Shown here: one piece after another, positions 36,314-45,764 of the stretch
How positions within the stretch are numbered: position 1 is the first letter of the stretch
How the letters are laid out: each line of letters opens with the position of its first letter
Assembly (NCBI RefSeq): GCF_900168115.1
Contig: NZ_FUZC01000007.1
Span: 124,001 to 188,000 of the forward strand
DNA: 64,000 nucleotides
Source of the DNA: Salegentibacter salinarum
GTDB lineage: Bacteria; Bacteroidota; Bacteroidia; Flavobacteriales; Flavobacteriaceae
Direction: 5' to 3'
Program-made: the position numbers and the translations under genes
The notes under the pieces: generated by a model
The model's input: only the letters and a program-made list of their open reading frames with translations
Told to the model about the DNA's origin: nothing
Database searches by the model: none

Positions 36314-37864
36314 CTATTTTGGTTCCAAGACTACAAATGGAATAATCATTTCTTCCAGGGAAACGCCACCGTGTTGATACGTGTTTCGATAATAGCTTAC
36401 ATAGTGATTGTAATTATTAGGATAAGCAAAGAAAAGGTCTCCCTTAGCGAAAATAAAAGAACTACTCATATTAATACTGGGCAGATGTATGCTCTTAGGA
36501 TTTGAAGCCGCTAGTACATCTTTTTCTTCGTAAGTAAGACTTTTACCCGTTTTATACCTCAGATTTAAACTGGTGTTCTTATCTCCAATAACTTTTGAAG
36601 GATTTTTAGCATTTATAGTTCCGTGGTCCGTAGTGAGTATCAATTTAAATCCTAGTTGCCGTGCCTGCTGAATAATATCTAACAACGGCGAATTCTTAAA
36701 CCAGCTATAGGTTAAAGATCGGTAAGATTTATCGTTAGAAGCCAGTTCTTTAATTACTTCCATCTCTGTCTTGGAGTGGGAGAGCATATCTACAAAATTG
36801 TAAACTACAACAGTAAGATCGTTATCCTTCTGTGTTTTGAAGTTTTCTGCCAGTTTTCTTCCGGCTTTTAAACTGGTGATTTTATGATATTCGTGTTTAA
36901 AGCTTTTCCCCAGTCTTTTTAGCTGTTCGTTTAAAAATTCGGCTTCGTGATTATTTTTACCTCCTTCTTCGGTATCGTTTTTCCAGTATTGCGGAAATAA
37001 CTTTTCCATTTCACTTGGCATTAAACCAGAAAACATTGCATTACGCGCGTATTGGGTAGCTGTGGGTAAAATGCTGTAATAAGGTTCTTCCTTTTCTTTC
37101 TTATAATAATTAGCAATTACCGGTTCTAAAGCTTTCCACTGGTCGTATCTTAAATTATCTACCACAACAAGGAGCGTAGGTTGTTTGTCGTTAATTTCGG
37201 GCACCACTTTTTCTTTAAAAATAGTGTGTGACATAATTGGCGCTTCTACACCTTTCTCAAACCAGGACGGATAATTCTTGTCTATAAATTTGCAAAACTG
37301 TGTATTGGCTTCATTCTTTTGAGATTCCAGTATTTCAAACATTCCGCTATCTTCCAGGCCTTCCAGTTGTAGCTCCCAGTAAATTAATTTCTGGTAAAGC
37401 TCAGCCCATTCTTCAAAAGTATTCACCTGGCTCAAATCCATCGCAATTTTCCGGAATTCCTGCTGATAATTCGAAGTAGTTTTTTCAGAAATAAGTCGGG
37501 AGTGATCCAGGTTCTTTTTTATACTAAGCAGAATCTGGTTTGGATTCACCGGTTTAATAAGGTAGTCGGCTATTTTAGACCCAATAGCCTCTTCCATAAT
37601 ATACTCTTCCTCACTTTTGGTAATCATTACAACCGGAAGATTCTCTCTTTTCTCTTTAATTTCAGCAAGGGTTTCCAGGCCGGTAAGTCCCGGCATATTT
37701 TCGTCAAGAAATACTATATCAAAACTTTCTTCTTCAATTTGTTCTAATGCTTCAGTTCCACTTTGGCTGGTAACCACTTCGTAATCCTTAGATTCCAGAA
37801 ACAAAATATGCGGTTTCAGTAAATCTATTTCATCATCTACCCAAAGTATTTTTATCTTATTCAT
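36314..37864 (-). CDS. porX: Response regulator with PglZ-type phosphoesterase domain (PorX)
   Basis: 516 residues: a receiver domain (1-120; acidic pocket D10, D11, phosphoacceptor D54 in VFLDENMPG, Lys103) followed by an alkaline-phosphatase-superfamily PglZ domain. Metal-ligand candidates include the Asp of VVVDNLRYDQW, the HDxx-like LILTTDHGT and NTYQHGGVS near the C-terminus. PorX from Porphyromonas controls type 9 secretion with the PorY kinase, and its effector domain is reported to cleave oligonucleotides. No kinase is adjacent here. The gene precedes tsaE on the same strand. Confidence 0.9.
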   Translation of the reverse strand: MNKIKILWVDDEIDLLKPHILFLESKDYEVVTSQSGTEALEQIEEESFDIVFLDENMPGLTGLETLAEIKEKRENLPVVMITKSEEEYIMEEAIGSKIADYLIKPVNPNQILLSIKKNLDHSRLISEKTTSNYQQEFRKIAMDLSQVNTFEEWAELYQKLIYWELQLEGLEDSGMFEILESQKNEANTQFCKFIDKNYPSWFEKGVEAPIMSHTIFKEKVVPEINDKQPTLLVVVDNLRYDQWKALEPVIANYYKKEKEEPYYSILPTATQYARNAMFSGLMPSEMEKLFPQYWKNDTEEGGKNNHEAEFLNEQLKRLGKSFKHEYHKITSLKAGRKLAENFKTQKDNDLTVVVYNFVDMLSHSKTEMEVIKELASNDKSYRSLTYSWFKNSPLLDIIQQARQLGFKLILTTDHGTINAKNPSKVIGDKNTSLNLRYKTGKSLTYEEKDVLAASNPKSIHLPSINMSSSFIFAKGDLFFAYPNNYNHYVSYYRNTYQHGGVSLEEMIIPFVVLEPK

Positions 37865-38021
37865 ATCTTATATTTTTTCTCATTAACTGAGATTTAATTC
37901 TTCTATGTTTTTTTGACCTTCTATTGATCGTCTTTAATTAATAGTTTTCTTCTGATATTTTGAAAATTGAGGTTTTTTATAACTTAATAATTGCTTTTTC
38001 AACTTCCAAAGTCTATCTATG

Positions 38022-38029
38022 TATCTTTG
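38022..38029 (+). promoter_or_regulatory. Promoter -7 element of the HD-domain gene
   Basis: TATCTTTG, 24 bases before the TTG start at 38054. No well-spaced -33 element. Confidence 0.5.
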
Positions 38030-38053
38030 TTCTAAATTAATACGTTACCAAGC

Positions 38054-39283
38054 TTGACTTCAACTAATAAACTCAAAATATTAAACGATCCAATTTACGG
38101 ATTTATTACCATCCCGAGTGAGCGTATCTTCAGTATTATTGAGCATCCTTATTTTCAACGCCTGCGTAGAATTTCGCAAATGGGAATGTCTTATTTGGTT
38201 TATCCGGGTGCCCATCATACTCGTTTTCATCACGCTATTGGTTGTGTGCATTTAATGCAAAAAGCGGTGCAGATACTTAGGCATAAAGGAGTTATAATTT
38301 CTGAAGCCGAAGAAGAGGCATTGCAAATTGCCATTTTATTACACGATATTGGTCACGGACCTTTCTCTCATGCCATGGAACATAGCATTGTGGAAGGCGT
38401 TGATCACGAAAGTATTTCTTTGCTTTTTATGGAAGAAATGAACCGTGACTTTAACCAAAGTTTAACGCTGGCACTGCAAATTTTCCGCGGAACCTATAAC
38501 CGAAGGTTTTTAAATCAGTTAATCTCTAGCCAGCTTGATATGGATAGGCTGGATTATTTAAAACGCGATAGTTTTTATACGGGTGCGGCTGAAGGAAACA
38601 TAAATAGTGAGCGGTTAATCACCATGCTGAACGTGGTGAAGGATGATTTGGTTATTGAAGAAAAAGGAATTTATTCCGTAGAAAAATTTTTAGTCGCCAG
38701 AAGATTAATGTACTGGCAGGTTTACTTGCATAAAACCAGTCTGGTAGCCGAACAGCTTTTAATCAGAGTTTTAAAACGAGCCAAAGAGCTTGTTGAAAAA
38801 GGTGAAAAACTTAATGCCAGTAAAGCGCTTTCATATTTTCTTTACAACAAAATAGGACCCGAGAATTTTTCTTCGGAAACCTTATCTATTTTTGCCCGTT
38901 TAGACGATTACGATATTATTTCGGCAATGAAAGAATGGCAGGATCACGAGGATTTTGTGTTGAGTAATTTATGCAATATGATTATAAACCGTGATCTTTT
39001 AAAAGTAAAGATCAAGAAGAAAAAACCATCGGTAGCAAAACTTGAAAAGCGTAGAAAGGCACTTCAGGAAAAGGAAAATATTTCAGCAATAGAAGCCGAT
39101 TATTTTGTGTTTAGCGGTGAAGTGACCAATACTGCCTATAAAAGTGAAAATAATAATATTAATATTTTACATAAAAACGGAAAGATTAGCGATGTGGCTA
39201 AAGCATCAGACCAATTGAATTTAAAAGCCCTCTCAAAAACAGTGGTTAAGTATTATATATGCTACCCGAAGGCCAAACATTAA
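38054..39283 (+). CDS. HD-domain phosphohydrolase (dGTPase/SAMHD1-like)
   Basis: A 409-residue protein. RFHHAIGCVHLM and LLHDIGHGPFSHAMEH (H97-D98) are the metal-binding motifs of HD phosphohydrolases; LDMDRLDYLKRDSFYTG matches the dGTPase/SAMHD1-like subgroup. It should hydrolyse nucleotides, possibly dNTPs. A TTG start (LTSTNKLKILNDPIYGF) is used because no ATG precedes the conserved N-terminus and the promoter element lies 24 bases upstream. It is divergent from porX and 24 bases before lpxD. Confidence 0.85.
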   Translation: MTSTNKLKILNDPIYGFITIPSERIFSIIEHPYFQRLRRISQMGMSYLVYPGAHHTRFHHAIGCVHLMQKAVQILRHKGVIISEAEEEALQIAILLHDIGHGPFSHAMEHSIVEGVDHESISLLFMEEMNRDFNQSLTLALQIFRGTYNRRFLNQLISSQLDMDRLDYLKRDSFYTGAAEGNINSERLITMLNVVKDDLVIEEKGIYSVEKFLVARRLMYWQVYLHKTSLVAEQLLIRVLKRAKELVEKGEKLNASKALSYFLYNKIGPENFSSETLSIFARLDDYDIISAMKEWQDHEDFVLSNLCNMIINRDLLKVKIKKKKPSVAKLEKRRKALQEKENISAIEADYFVFSGEVTNTAYKSENNNINILHKNGKISDVAKASDQLNLKALSKTVVKYYICYPKAKH

Positions 39284-39294
39284 CGCTTTTTTTT

Positions 39295-39302
39295 TACTTT
39301 TG
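39295..39302 (+). promoter_or_regulatory. Promoter -7 element directly before lpxD
   Basis: TACTTTTG ends five bases before the lpxD ATG at 39308, so a transcript from here would have almost no 5' leader. Confidence 0.45.
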
Positions 39303-39307
39303 CCAGA

Positions 39308-40336
39308 ATGAAATTTACAGCAGCACAAATAGCAGAGATTCTCGACGGAAAAATTGAGGGCAATCCTGAGGTCGAAGTATCTGAATTAGCTAAAATTGAA
39401 GAAGGCGGTGAAGGTTCTCTTACCTTCTTAAGTAACCCGAAATATACTTCCTATATATATTCTACACAGGCATCTATAACCATTGTAAATAGTGATTTTG
39501 AAGCCGAAGAACCAATTACCACCACTCTAATAAAAGTAAAAGATGCTTATAAAGCATTCTCTAAATTACTGGAATATTACAACCAAATAAAATTAAATAA
39601 ACAGGGAATTGAACAACCAAGCTTTGTCTCAGATTCAGCTGAGTTTGGTGAAAACCTTTATTTAGGTGCTTTCGCATACATAGGTGAAAACGTAAAAATT
39701 GGTAAAAATGTAAAAATTTATCCCAATGTTTATATTGGTGATAATGTAAAAATTGCAGATGATGTTATAATCTTTCCGGGAGTGAAAGTTTATTCTGAAA
39801 CAGTTATTGGTAGTAATTGTGTTTTGCACAGCGGAGTTATAATAGGGGCCGATGGTTTTGGATTTAGCCCGGGAGAAGATGGGATATATTCAAAAGTTCC
39901 GCAAATTGGAAATGTGATTATAGAAGATAATGTAGATATTGGGGCCGGTACCACAATAGACAGGGCAACACTGGGTTCTACCATTATAAGAGAAGGAGTA
40001 AAACTGGATAACCAAATTCAAATTGCCCATAATGTGGAAATTGGCTCTAACACTGCCATAGCTGCACAAGCTGGGATTGCAGGTTCTACCAAAATTGGTG
40101 AGAATTGCTTAATTGGTGGGCAGGCAGGAATTGCAGGACATTTGCAAATTGGTGACAGGGTGAAAATTCAAGCGCAATCCGGGATTGGTCGAAATGTGAA
40201 AGACGATGAAATGTTGCAGGGTTCTCCCGCATTTGGCTATGGAGATTTTGCCAAATCTTATGTTCATTTTAAAAACTTACCTAAAACCATAGATACACTT
40301 AACCAATTAGAAAAAAAAATTAAAAATGGCTTATAA
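39308..40336 (+). CDS. lpxD: UDP-3-O-(3-hydroxyacyl)glucosamine N-acyltransferase
   Basis: A 342-residue left-handed beta-helix acyltransferase for the third step of lipid A synthesis. An N-terminal uridine-binding domain (about 1-100) is followed by hexapeptide repeats of the IGxNVKIG type (110-320); QIAHNVEIG contains the catalytic His. It overlaps the next gene (lpxC-fabZ) by 11 bases, so they are translationally coupled. A second lpxD paralogue is at 43285. Confidence 0.95.
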   Translation: MKFTAAQIAEILDGKIEGNPEVEVSELAKIEEGGEGSLTFLSNPKYTSYIYSTQASITIVNSDFEAEEPITTTLIKVKDAYKAFSKLLEYYNQIKLNKQGIEQPSFVSDSAEFGENLYLGAFAYIGENVKIGKNVKIYPNVYIGDNVKIADDVIIFPGVKVYSETVIGSNCVLHSGVIIGADGFGFSPGEDGIYSKVPQIGNVIIEDNVDIGAGTTIDRATLGSTIIREGVKLDNQIQIAHNVEIGSNTAIAAQAGIAGSTKIGENCLIGGQAGIAGHLQIGDRVKIQAQSGIGRNVKDDEMLQGSPAFGYGDFAKSYVHFKNLPKTIDTLNQLEKKIKNGL

Positions 40337-41726
40337 ACAGGCGAAACAACATACCATAGATAAAGAGATTTCTCTTGAAGGGGTTGGGCTGCATACCGGG
40401 CAGAAAGTGAAAATGACTTTTAAACCTGCTGCAGAGAATACCGGTTATGTTTTTAAAAGAATGGATCTTGAAGGAGAACCCGAGATTGAGGCAGATGTAA
40501 GTTATGTGGTAAATACCCAAAGAGGTACTAACCTGGAGAAGAAGGGGGTGAAAATTCAAACTTCAGAACACGTCCTTGCCGCTTGTGTAGGTATGGATAT
40601 AGATAATATTGTAATTGAATTAAATGCTTCTGAACCTCCAATAATGGATGGTTCTTCAAAGTTTTTCGTTGAAGCTTTGGAAAAGGCTGGTGTGGTTGCA
40701 CAGGAAGCCGAGCGTGAAGAATTTGTGGTAGAGGAGGTAATTACTTACCACGACGATGAAAGCGGAAGCGAAATTATTGTGATGCCCGCCGATGAATACC
40801 AGGTGACCACTATGGTAGACTTTGAAACAAAGGTTCTGGGGACACAAAACGCAACCATTTCTCGTCTTTCTGAGTTTAAAGACGAAATTGCAAATGCTCG
40901 CACCTTCAGCTTTTTACATGAGCTTGAAACTCTATTAGATCACGGTTTAATTAAAGGAGGCGATCTAAATAATGCTATTGTTTATGTAGACAAAGAAATA
41001 AACGAAGAAACCTTTAAAAAACTTCGTATTGCCTTTAATCGTGATAATATTTCGGTTAAGCAAAATGGAATACTGGACAATTTAACCTTACATTATCCCA
41101 ATGAAGCTGCAAGGCACAAACTTTTAGATGTTGTTGGAGATCTTGCATTAGTAGGGACCAGGATTCGTGGAAAAGTTATTGCCAATAAGCCTGGACATTA
41201 TGTGAACACCCAATTCGCCAAAAAACTGGCGAAAATAATTAAAGCTGAAAAACGGAATAATGTTCCAAAAATAGATTTTGATCAAAAACCATTAATGGAT
41301 GTGACCGATATAATGGATATATTGCCGCATCGTTCTCCGTTCCTTTTGGTAGATAAAATTTATAGCTGTACGGATACCTGTGTAATTGGTTTAAAGAATG
41401 TAACCATGAACGAGCCTTTCTTTGTGGGTCATTTCCCGGGAAAACCGGTAATGCCCGGGGTACTTCAGGTGGAAGCTATGGCTCAAACTGGGGGTATTCT
41501 TGCTTTAAAATCGGTGCCAGATCCAGAAAATTACCTTACTTATTTTATGAAAATAGATAATGTAAGATTTAAACAACAGGTAGTGCCTGGAGACACATTA
41601 ATATTCAAATTAGAATTACTTGCGCCTATTCGCCGCGGAATTTGCCAAATGCAGGGCTATGCTTATGTGAATGGAAAACTGGCTACCGAGGCCATTCTTA
41701 TGGCGCAAATTGTAAAATCAAAATAA
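40326..41726 (+). CDS. lpxC: Bifunctional LpxC deacetylase / FabZ-type dehydratase
   Basis: 466 residues in two parts. Residues 1-305 are LpxC, the zinc deacetylase that commits to lipid A, with [10 protein letters not shown] (zinc His), [11 protein letters not shown] and [14 protein letters not shown]. Residues about 320-466 are the hotdog dehydratase FabZ, with [11 protein letters not shown] and [20 protein letters not shown], carrying its active-site His and Glu. The fusion is standard in Bacteroidota. It starts at ATG 40326 inside the end of lpxD. Confidence 0.95.
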   Translation: MAYKQAKQHTIDKEISLEGVGLHTGQKVKMTFKPAAENTGYVFKRMDLEGEPEIEADVSYVVNTQRGTNLEKKGVKIQTSEHVLAACVGMDIDNIVIELNASEPPIMDGSSKFFVEALEKAGVVAQEAEREEFVVEEVITYHDDESGSEIIVMPADEYQVTTMVDFETKVLGTQNATISRLSEFKDEIANARTFSFLHELETLLDHGLIKGGDLNNAIVYVDKEINEETFKKLRIAFNRDNISVKQNGILDNLTLHYPNEAARHKLLDVVGDLALVGTRIRGKVIANKPGHYVNTQFAKKLAKIIKAEKRNNVPKIDFDQKPLMDVTDIMDILPHRSPFLLVDKIYSCTDTCVIGLKNVTMNEPFFVGHFPGKPVMPGVLQVEAMAQTGGILALKSVPDPENYLTYFMKIDNVRFKQQVVPGDTLIFKLELLAPIRRGICQMQGYAYVNGKLATEAILMAQIVKSK

Positions 41727-41731
41727 AAAAT

Positions 41732-42517
41732 ATGAACCAGCCTTTAGCTTACGTACATCCGGGAGCCAAAATTGCTAAAAACGTAGTGATAGAACCTTTT
41801 ACTACAATTCATAATAATGTAGTAATTGGCGAAGGAACCTGGATAGGATCTAACGTAACTATAATGGAAGGTGCCCGAATTGGAAAGAATTGCAGTATTT
41901 TTCCGGGAGCCGTTATTTCTGCTATTCCGCAGGATAAAAAGTTTGACGACGAAGATACCATTACGGTTATTGGAGATAATACTACAATTAGGGAATGTGT
42001 AACCATTAATCGTGGTACCACAGACCGAATGAAAACGGTGATAGGGGAAAATTGCTGGATTATGGCTTATTGCCATATTGCTCACGATTGTATAGTGGGA
42101 GATAATTGTATCTTCTCTAACAATAGTACCCTGGCCGGCCATATAAATGTTGGAGATTACGTGATTCTTGCAGGAATGGCAGCAATTCAGCAGTTTTGTA
42201 GTATTGGGAGACATGCCTTTGTTACCGGCGGGTCTTTGGTAAGAAAAGATGTTCCTCCGTTTGTAAAAGCGGGAAGAGAACCACTCTCTTATGTTGGTAT
42301 AAATTCTATTGGCTTACGCCGAAGAGGATTTACAACTGAAAAAATTCGTGAAATTCAAGATATTTATAGAATTTTATATCAGAAAAACTATAACAACTCC
42401 CAGGCTGTTGCAATAATTGAAGCTGAAATGCAGGCAACCGCAGAAAGGGACGAAATTTTAGAATTTATTAAAAACTCACAGCGAGGTATCATGAAAGGAT
42501 ACTTTAGCTCTAATTAA
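41732..42517 (+). CDS. lpxA: UDP-N-acetylglucosamine O-acyltransferase
   Basis: A 261-residue beta-helix acyltransferase for the first step of lipid A synthesis. The N-terminus MNQPLAYVHPGAKIAKNVVI and IAHDCIVGDNCIFSNNSTLAG, containing the catalytic His, are typical; the C-terminal helical domain is complete. ATG 41732, five bases after the fabZ stop, is the start; an earlier in-frame codon lies inside lpxC-fabZ. Confidence 0.95.
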   Translation: MNQPLAYVHPGAKIAKNVVIEPFTTIHNNVVIGEGTWIGSNVTIMEGARIGKNCSIFPGAVISAIPQDKKFDDEDTITVIGDNTTIRECVTINRGTTDRMKTVIGENCWIMAYCHIAHDCIVGDNCIFSNNSTLAGHINVGDYVILAGMAAIQQFCSIGRHAFVTGGSLVRKDVPPFVKAGREPLSYVGINSIGLRRRGFTTEKIREIQDIYRILYQKNYNNSQAVAIIEAEMQATAERDEILEFIKNSQRGIMKGYFSSN

Positions 42518-42526
42518 AACAAAATA

Positions 42527-43093
42527 ATGGCTAGTACAAGTGACATTAGAAACGGATTGTGTATTCGTTACAACCACGATATTTATAAGATCACTGAATT
42601 TTTACACGTAAAACCGGGAAAAGGACCTGCTTTTGTAAGAACCAAACTAAAAAGTGTCACCACGGGAAAAGTTATTGAAAATACATTTTCTGCGGGTCAT
42701 AAAATTGAAGATGTTCGTGTAGAAACCCATAAGTTTCAGTATTTATACAATGATGATGAATTTTATCATTTTATGAATGTTGAAGATTACACTCAAATTC
42801 GTCTGACAGAAAATGCATTAGATCAGCCAAAACTTTTAAAGGAAGGTGAAGTGGTTACCGTTATTATCAATACTGAAGATAATGCGCCACTTTCGGTAGA
42901 AATGCCTGCTAGTGTTGTGTTAGAAGTAGCTCATACTGAACCCGGAGTTAAAGGAAATACAGCTACAAACGCTACTAAACCGGCAACGGTTGAAACCGGG
43001 GCTGAAGTGAATGTTCCTTTATTTATCAATGAAGGCGACAAAATTAGAATTGAAACCGAAAAGGGTACATATAAAGAAAGAATTAAGGAGTAG
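42527..43093 (+). CDS. efp: Elongation factor P
   Basis: 188 residues with the three beta domains of EF-P, which relieves ribosome stalling at polyproline. The tip loop HVKPGKGPAF places the potentially modified Lys at residue 32. It sits nine bases after lpxA, continuing the lpx operon. No modification gene (epmA, ymfI) is seen. Confidence 0.95.
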   Translation: MASTSDIRNGLCIRYNHDIYKITEFLHVKPGKGPAFVRTKLKSVTTGKVIENTFSAGHKIEDVRVETHKFQYLYNDDEFYHFMNVEDYTQIRLTENALDQPKLLKEGEVVTVIINTEDNAPLSVEMPASVVLEVAHTEPGVKGNTATNATKPATVETGAEVNVPLFINEGDKIRIETEKGTYKERIKE

Positions 43094-43125
43094 CTTTTTA
43101 AGAACGATTCATTGAAAAATTTTAA

Positions 43126-43243
43126 AATCGTCATCCTGTCCCGAAGTTTTGGGATATTTCAGAGCTTGCTCCGAACTTATTCGGAGATCTAAGCTATTTA
43201 CAATTAAAACATTTGAGAAGCTGAAACAAGTTCAGCTTGACGA
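43126..43243. repeat. Palindromic repeat element, family A, copy 4
   Basis: ATCGTCA (43126-43132) and TGACGAT (43237-43243) are the ends. Inside are TCCTGTCCCGAAGTTTTGGGA, CTCCGAACTTATTCGGAG and AAGCTGAAACAAGTTCAGCTT, all self-complementary. It lies between efp and the second lpxD, both on the plus strand, and could end the lpx-efp transcript. Confidence 0.7.
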
Positions 43244-43284
43244 TAACGGAACTTTTCAGGTAGTTTTTATTAATATTAATCAAT

Positions 43285-44214
43285 ATGAAATTCCCACAAG
43301 AACATACGCTGCAGCAAATTGCCACTATTATTGATGCACAATATATTGGTGATGCCAATTTCCCGGTTTTGGGAATGAATGAAATTCACGTGGTAACGCC
43401 CGGCGATATTGTTTTTGTAGATCATCCAAAATATTACGATAAAGCTTTAAATTCGGCCGCGACCGTAATTTTGATCAATAAGAAAGTTGATTGTCCTGAA
43501 GGTAAGGCTTTACTTATTTCAGAAAATCCTTTTTCAGATTTTAATAAACTAACCCAATATTTTAAACCTTTTAAAAAAGCGGAAAAATCTGTTTCAGATT
43601 CGGCACAAATAGGGGAGGGCACGCATATTCAGCCAAATACTTTTATCGGACATAATGTGAGAATAGGCAGTAACTGCCTTATTCATTCCAATGTAAGTAT
43701 ATATGATAATGCCGTTATTGGTAATAACGTGATTATACATTCCGGTACCGTTTTGGGTGGCGATGCTTTCTATTATAAAACCCGGCCGCAAGGTTTTGAT
43801 AAATTAAGATCTGGTGGCCGAGTAGTTATAGAAGACAATGTGGAAATTGGTGCAAATTGTACCATAGATAAAGGCGTTACCGGGGATACCACCATTAAAG
43901 AAGGTACAAAACTGGATAATTTAATTCAGGTTGGGCACGATACTGTAATTGGAAGAAAATGTCTAATTGCGAGCCAGGTAGGAATAGCCGGTGCTGTCAC
44001 TATTGAAGACGAGGTTACCGTCTGGGGCCAGGTTGGAATGCGCAGCGGGATAACCGTGGAAAAAGGCGGCGTACTTATGGGAAAAGCCGGAATAACGAAA
44101 TCTACCAAAGCAAATAAAATCTATACCGGAAATCCGGCAATGGAAGCCAGGGCAAAATTAAAAGAGTTGGCGCTCTTAAGGCAATTACCTAAATTGCTGG
44201 AAAAATTAAAGTAA
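43285..44214 (+). CDS. LpxD-like acyltransferase, second copy
   Basis: A 309-residue LpxD-family beta-helix protein, clearly diverged from the copy at 39308. It retains the N-terminal domain, hexapeptide repeats and the LIQVGHDTVIG motif with the catalytic His. The C-terminal helix is shortened. A second acyl-chain specificity or a role in a different glycolipid is possible. It is preceded by a palindromic repeat and followed, six bases on, by an NTF2-like gene. Confidence 0.85.
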   Translation: MKFPQEHTLQQIATIIDAQYIGDANFPVLGMNEIHVVTPGDIVFVDHPKYYDKALNSAATVILINKKVDCPEGKALLISENPFSDFNKLTQYFKPFKKAEKSVSDSAQIGEGTHIQPNTFIGHNVRIGSNCLIHSNVSIYDNAVIGNNVIIHSGTVLGGDAFYYKTRPQGFDKLRSGGRVVIEDNVEIGANCTIDKGVTGDTTIKEGTKLDNLIQVGHDTVIGRKCLIASQVGIAGAVTIEDEVTVWGQVGMRSGITVEKGGVLMGKAGITKSTKANKIYTGNPAMEARAKLKELALLRQLPKLLEKLK

Positions 44215-44220
44215 AAGACT

Positions 44221-44616
44221 ATGGGCTTAAAAAGTAAAGAGATTGTTGAGAAATTTTATACTTCCTTATTTAATGATGAAAAGGGAACATTAGACAATTT
44301 TTTGCATCCCAATGTAGACCTCACGTGGTACGGCACTACCGGACTTAAAAAACTGGATTTTGATGAGATCCTGGCCATTAGAAATGATATGGCTAAAAAC
44401 TATGAATCGCTTAAAGCCGAAATTGAAAAGACGGTTGAGGAAGATCATCAAATCGCTATTCAGTTTACTTATCACGTAAAAACCATAGAAAATCCTGATG
44501 AAGAAATGCCACTTGCGCATTTTATGGCTATTTGGGAATTAAAGGATGAGAAGCTTTTTAAAGGAGTACAAATCTCACAACTTGGCGAAGAGATAGATGA
44601 AAGTCCCTGGTCTTAA
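44221..44616 (+). CDS. NTF2-like/SnoaL-like protein
   Basis: A 131-residue cytoplasmic protein whose predicted alpha-beta pattern (VEKFYTSLFNDEKGTLDNFL, then ...VDLTWYGTTG...) matches the NTF2/SnoaL cone fold, used for binding or isomerising small ligands. Six bases after the second lpxD, so probably cotranscribed. Function unknown. Confidence 0.75.
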   Translation: MGLKSKEIVEKFYTSLFNDEKGTLDNFLHPNVDLTWYGTTGLKKLDFDEILAIRNDMAKNYESLKAEIEKTVEEDHQIAIQFTYHVKTIENPDEEMPLAHFMAIWELKDEKLFKGVQISQLGEEIDESPWS

Positions 44617-44726
44617 TTTTTAGACATTCGCATTAATTAAAGGTTTTGAGTTAAAACTTTAATTCAATTTTAAGAGTACAAGCCCAATAAACCACCAAAA
44701 AACTTTAGGTTTTATATTTAAAAACC

Positions 44727-44734
44727 TACTTTTG
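44727..44734 (+). promoter_or_regulatory. Promoter -7 element of sucD
   Basis: TACTTTTG, 23 bases before the sucD ATG. Confidence 0.5.
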
Positions 44735-44757
44735 TAATCGCAAAAATCAAAAAATTT

Positions 44758-45633
44758 ATGAGCGTTTTAGTCAATAAAAATTCAAAAATAATAGTTCAGG
44801 GATTTACCGGTAGCGAAGGTACTTTTCACGCTGAACAGATGATAGAATACGGAACCAATGTTGTTGGAGGGGTAACTCCCGGAAAAGGAGGTCAAAAACA
44901 CCTTAACCAACCAGTTTTCAATACAGTTTCTGATGCTGTTGAAAAAACAGGAGCAGATGTTTCGATAATCTTTGTACCGCCGGCGTTTGCTGCAGATGCA
45001 ATTATGGAAGCTGCCGATGCCGGGATTAAAGTAATTATTACAATTACTGAAGGTATTCCTGTTGCCGATATGGTAAAAGCTTACGATTATATTCAGGATA
45101 AAGATTGCCGTTTGGTAGGCCCTAACTGCCCGGGTGTAATTACTCCGGGAGAAGCAAAAGTTGGTATTATGCCAGGTTTTGTTTTCAAAAAAGGAAAAGT
45201 AGGGATTGTATCCAAATCGGGTACATTGACTTATGAAGCTGCAGATCAGGTTGTAAAACAAGGGCTTGGAATTACTACCGCTATTGGAATTGGTGGAGAT
45301 CCAATTATTGGAACTACAACTAAAGAAGCCGTAGAATTATTGATGAATGATGATGAAACCGAATGTATCGTAATGATTGGTGAAATTGGTGGCCAGTTAG
45401 AAGCAGATGCTGCAAAATGGATTAAAGAGAACGGAAATAAAAAACCGGTGGTAGGTTTCATCGCTGGAGAAACTGCACCGGCTGGCCGTACTATGGGTCA
45501 CGCGGGAGCAATTGTTGGCGGAAGCGAAGATACCGCTCAGGCTAAGAAAGCTATTCTTAAAGAAAATGGAATTCACGTTGTGGATTCTCCAGCAGAAATT
45601 GGCAAGAAAGTAGCCGAGGTTATGAAAGGCTAA
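44758..45633 (+). CDS. sucD: Succinyl-CoA ligase subunit alpha
   Basis: 291 residues. The CoA-binding N-terminal Rossmann domain ([21 protein letters not shown]) and the ligase domain with the phosphohistidine loop [10 protein letters not shown] (His about residue 248) are intact. It makes ATP or GTP from succinyl-CoA in the TCA cycle together with SucC. sucC is not adjacent here, which is common in Bacteroidota. Confidence 0.95.
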   Translation: MSVLVNKNSKIIVQGFTGSEGTFHAEQMIEYGTNVVGGVTPGKGGQKHLNQPVFNTVSDAVEKTGADVSIIFVPPAFAADAIMEAADAGIKVIITITEGIPVADMVKAYDYIQDKDCRLVGPNCPGVITPGEAKVGIMPGFVFKKGKVGIVSKSGTLTYEAADQVVKQGLGITTAIGIGGDPIIGTTTKEAVELLMNDDETECIVMIGEIGGQLEADAAKWIKENGNKKPVVGFIAGETAPAGRTMGHAGAIVGGSEDTAQAKKAILKENGIHVVDSPAEIGKKVAEVMKG

Positions 45634-45654
45634 ATTCATATTAAGTGATATTTT

Positions 45655-45702
45655 AATCCTCCTTGATTTGGTGTAAATGCTAAATACAGGAGGATTTTTT
45701 AT
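45655..45702 (+). terminator. Terminator after sucD
   Basis: AATCCTCCT at 45655-45663 and AGGAGGATT at 45688-45696 form a 9 bp stem, followed by a T-run. Confidence 0.75.
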
Positions 45703-45722
45703 TTCTTAGCTTTTGCTTTTGT

Positions 45723-45730
45723 TATATTTG
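45723..45730 (+). promoter_or_regulatory. Promoter -7 element of fabG
   Basis: TATATTTG, 34 bases before ATG 45765; sits just downstream of the sucD terminator. Confidence 0.55.
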
Positions 45731-45764
45731 GAACTAATAAATTAACATCAATCTTTTTACAAAT

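Noticed and set aside
43149-43334. 61-residue plus-strand frame upstream of the second lpxD
   Set aside because: It is translated out of a family A palindromic repeat and the start of lpxD2 in another frame; it has no gene-like features.
44782-45261. Long minus-strand open frame inside sucD, with other long antisense frames such as 41744-42214
   Set aside because: They lie entirely within well-supported genes on the other strand, have no promoter or family features and low-quality composition, so they are mirror frames.
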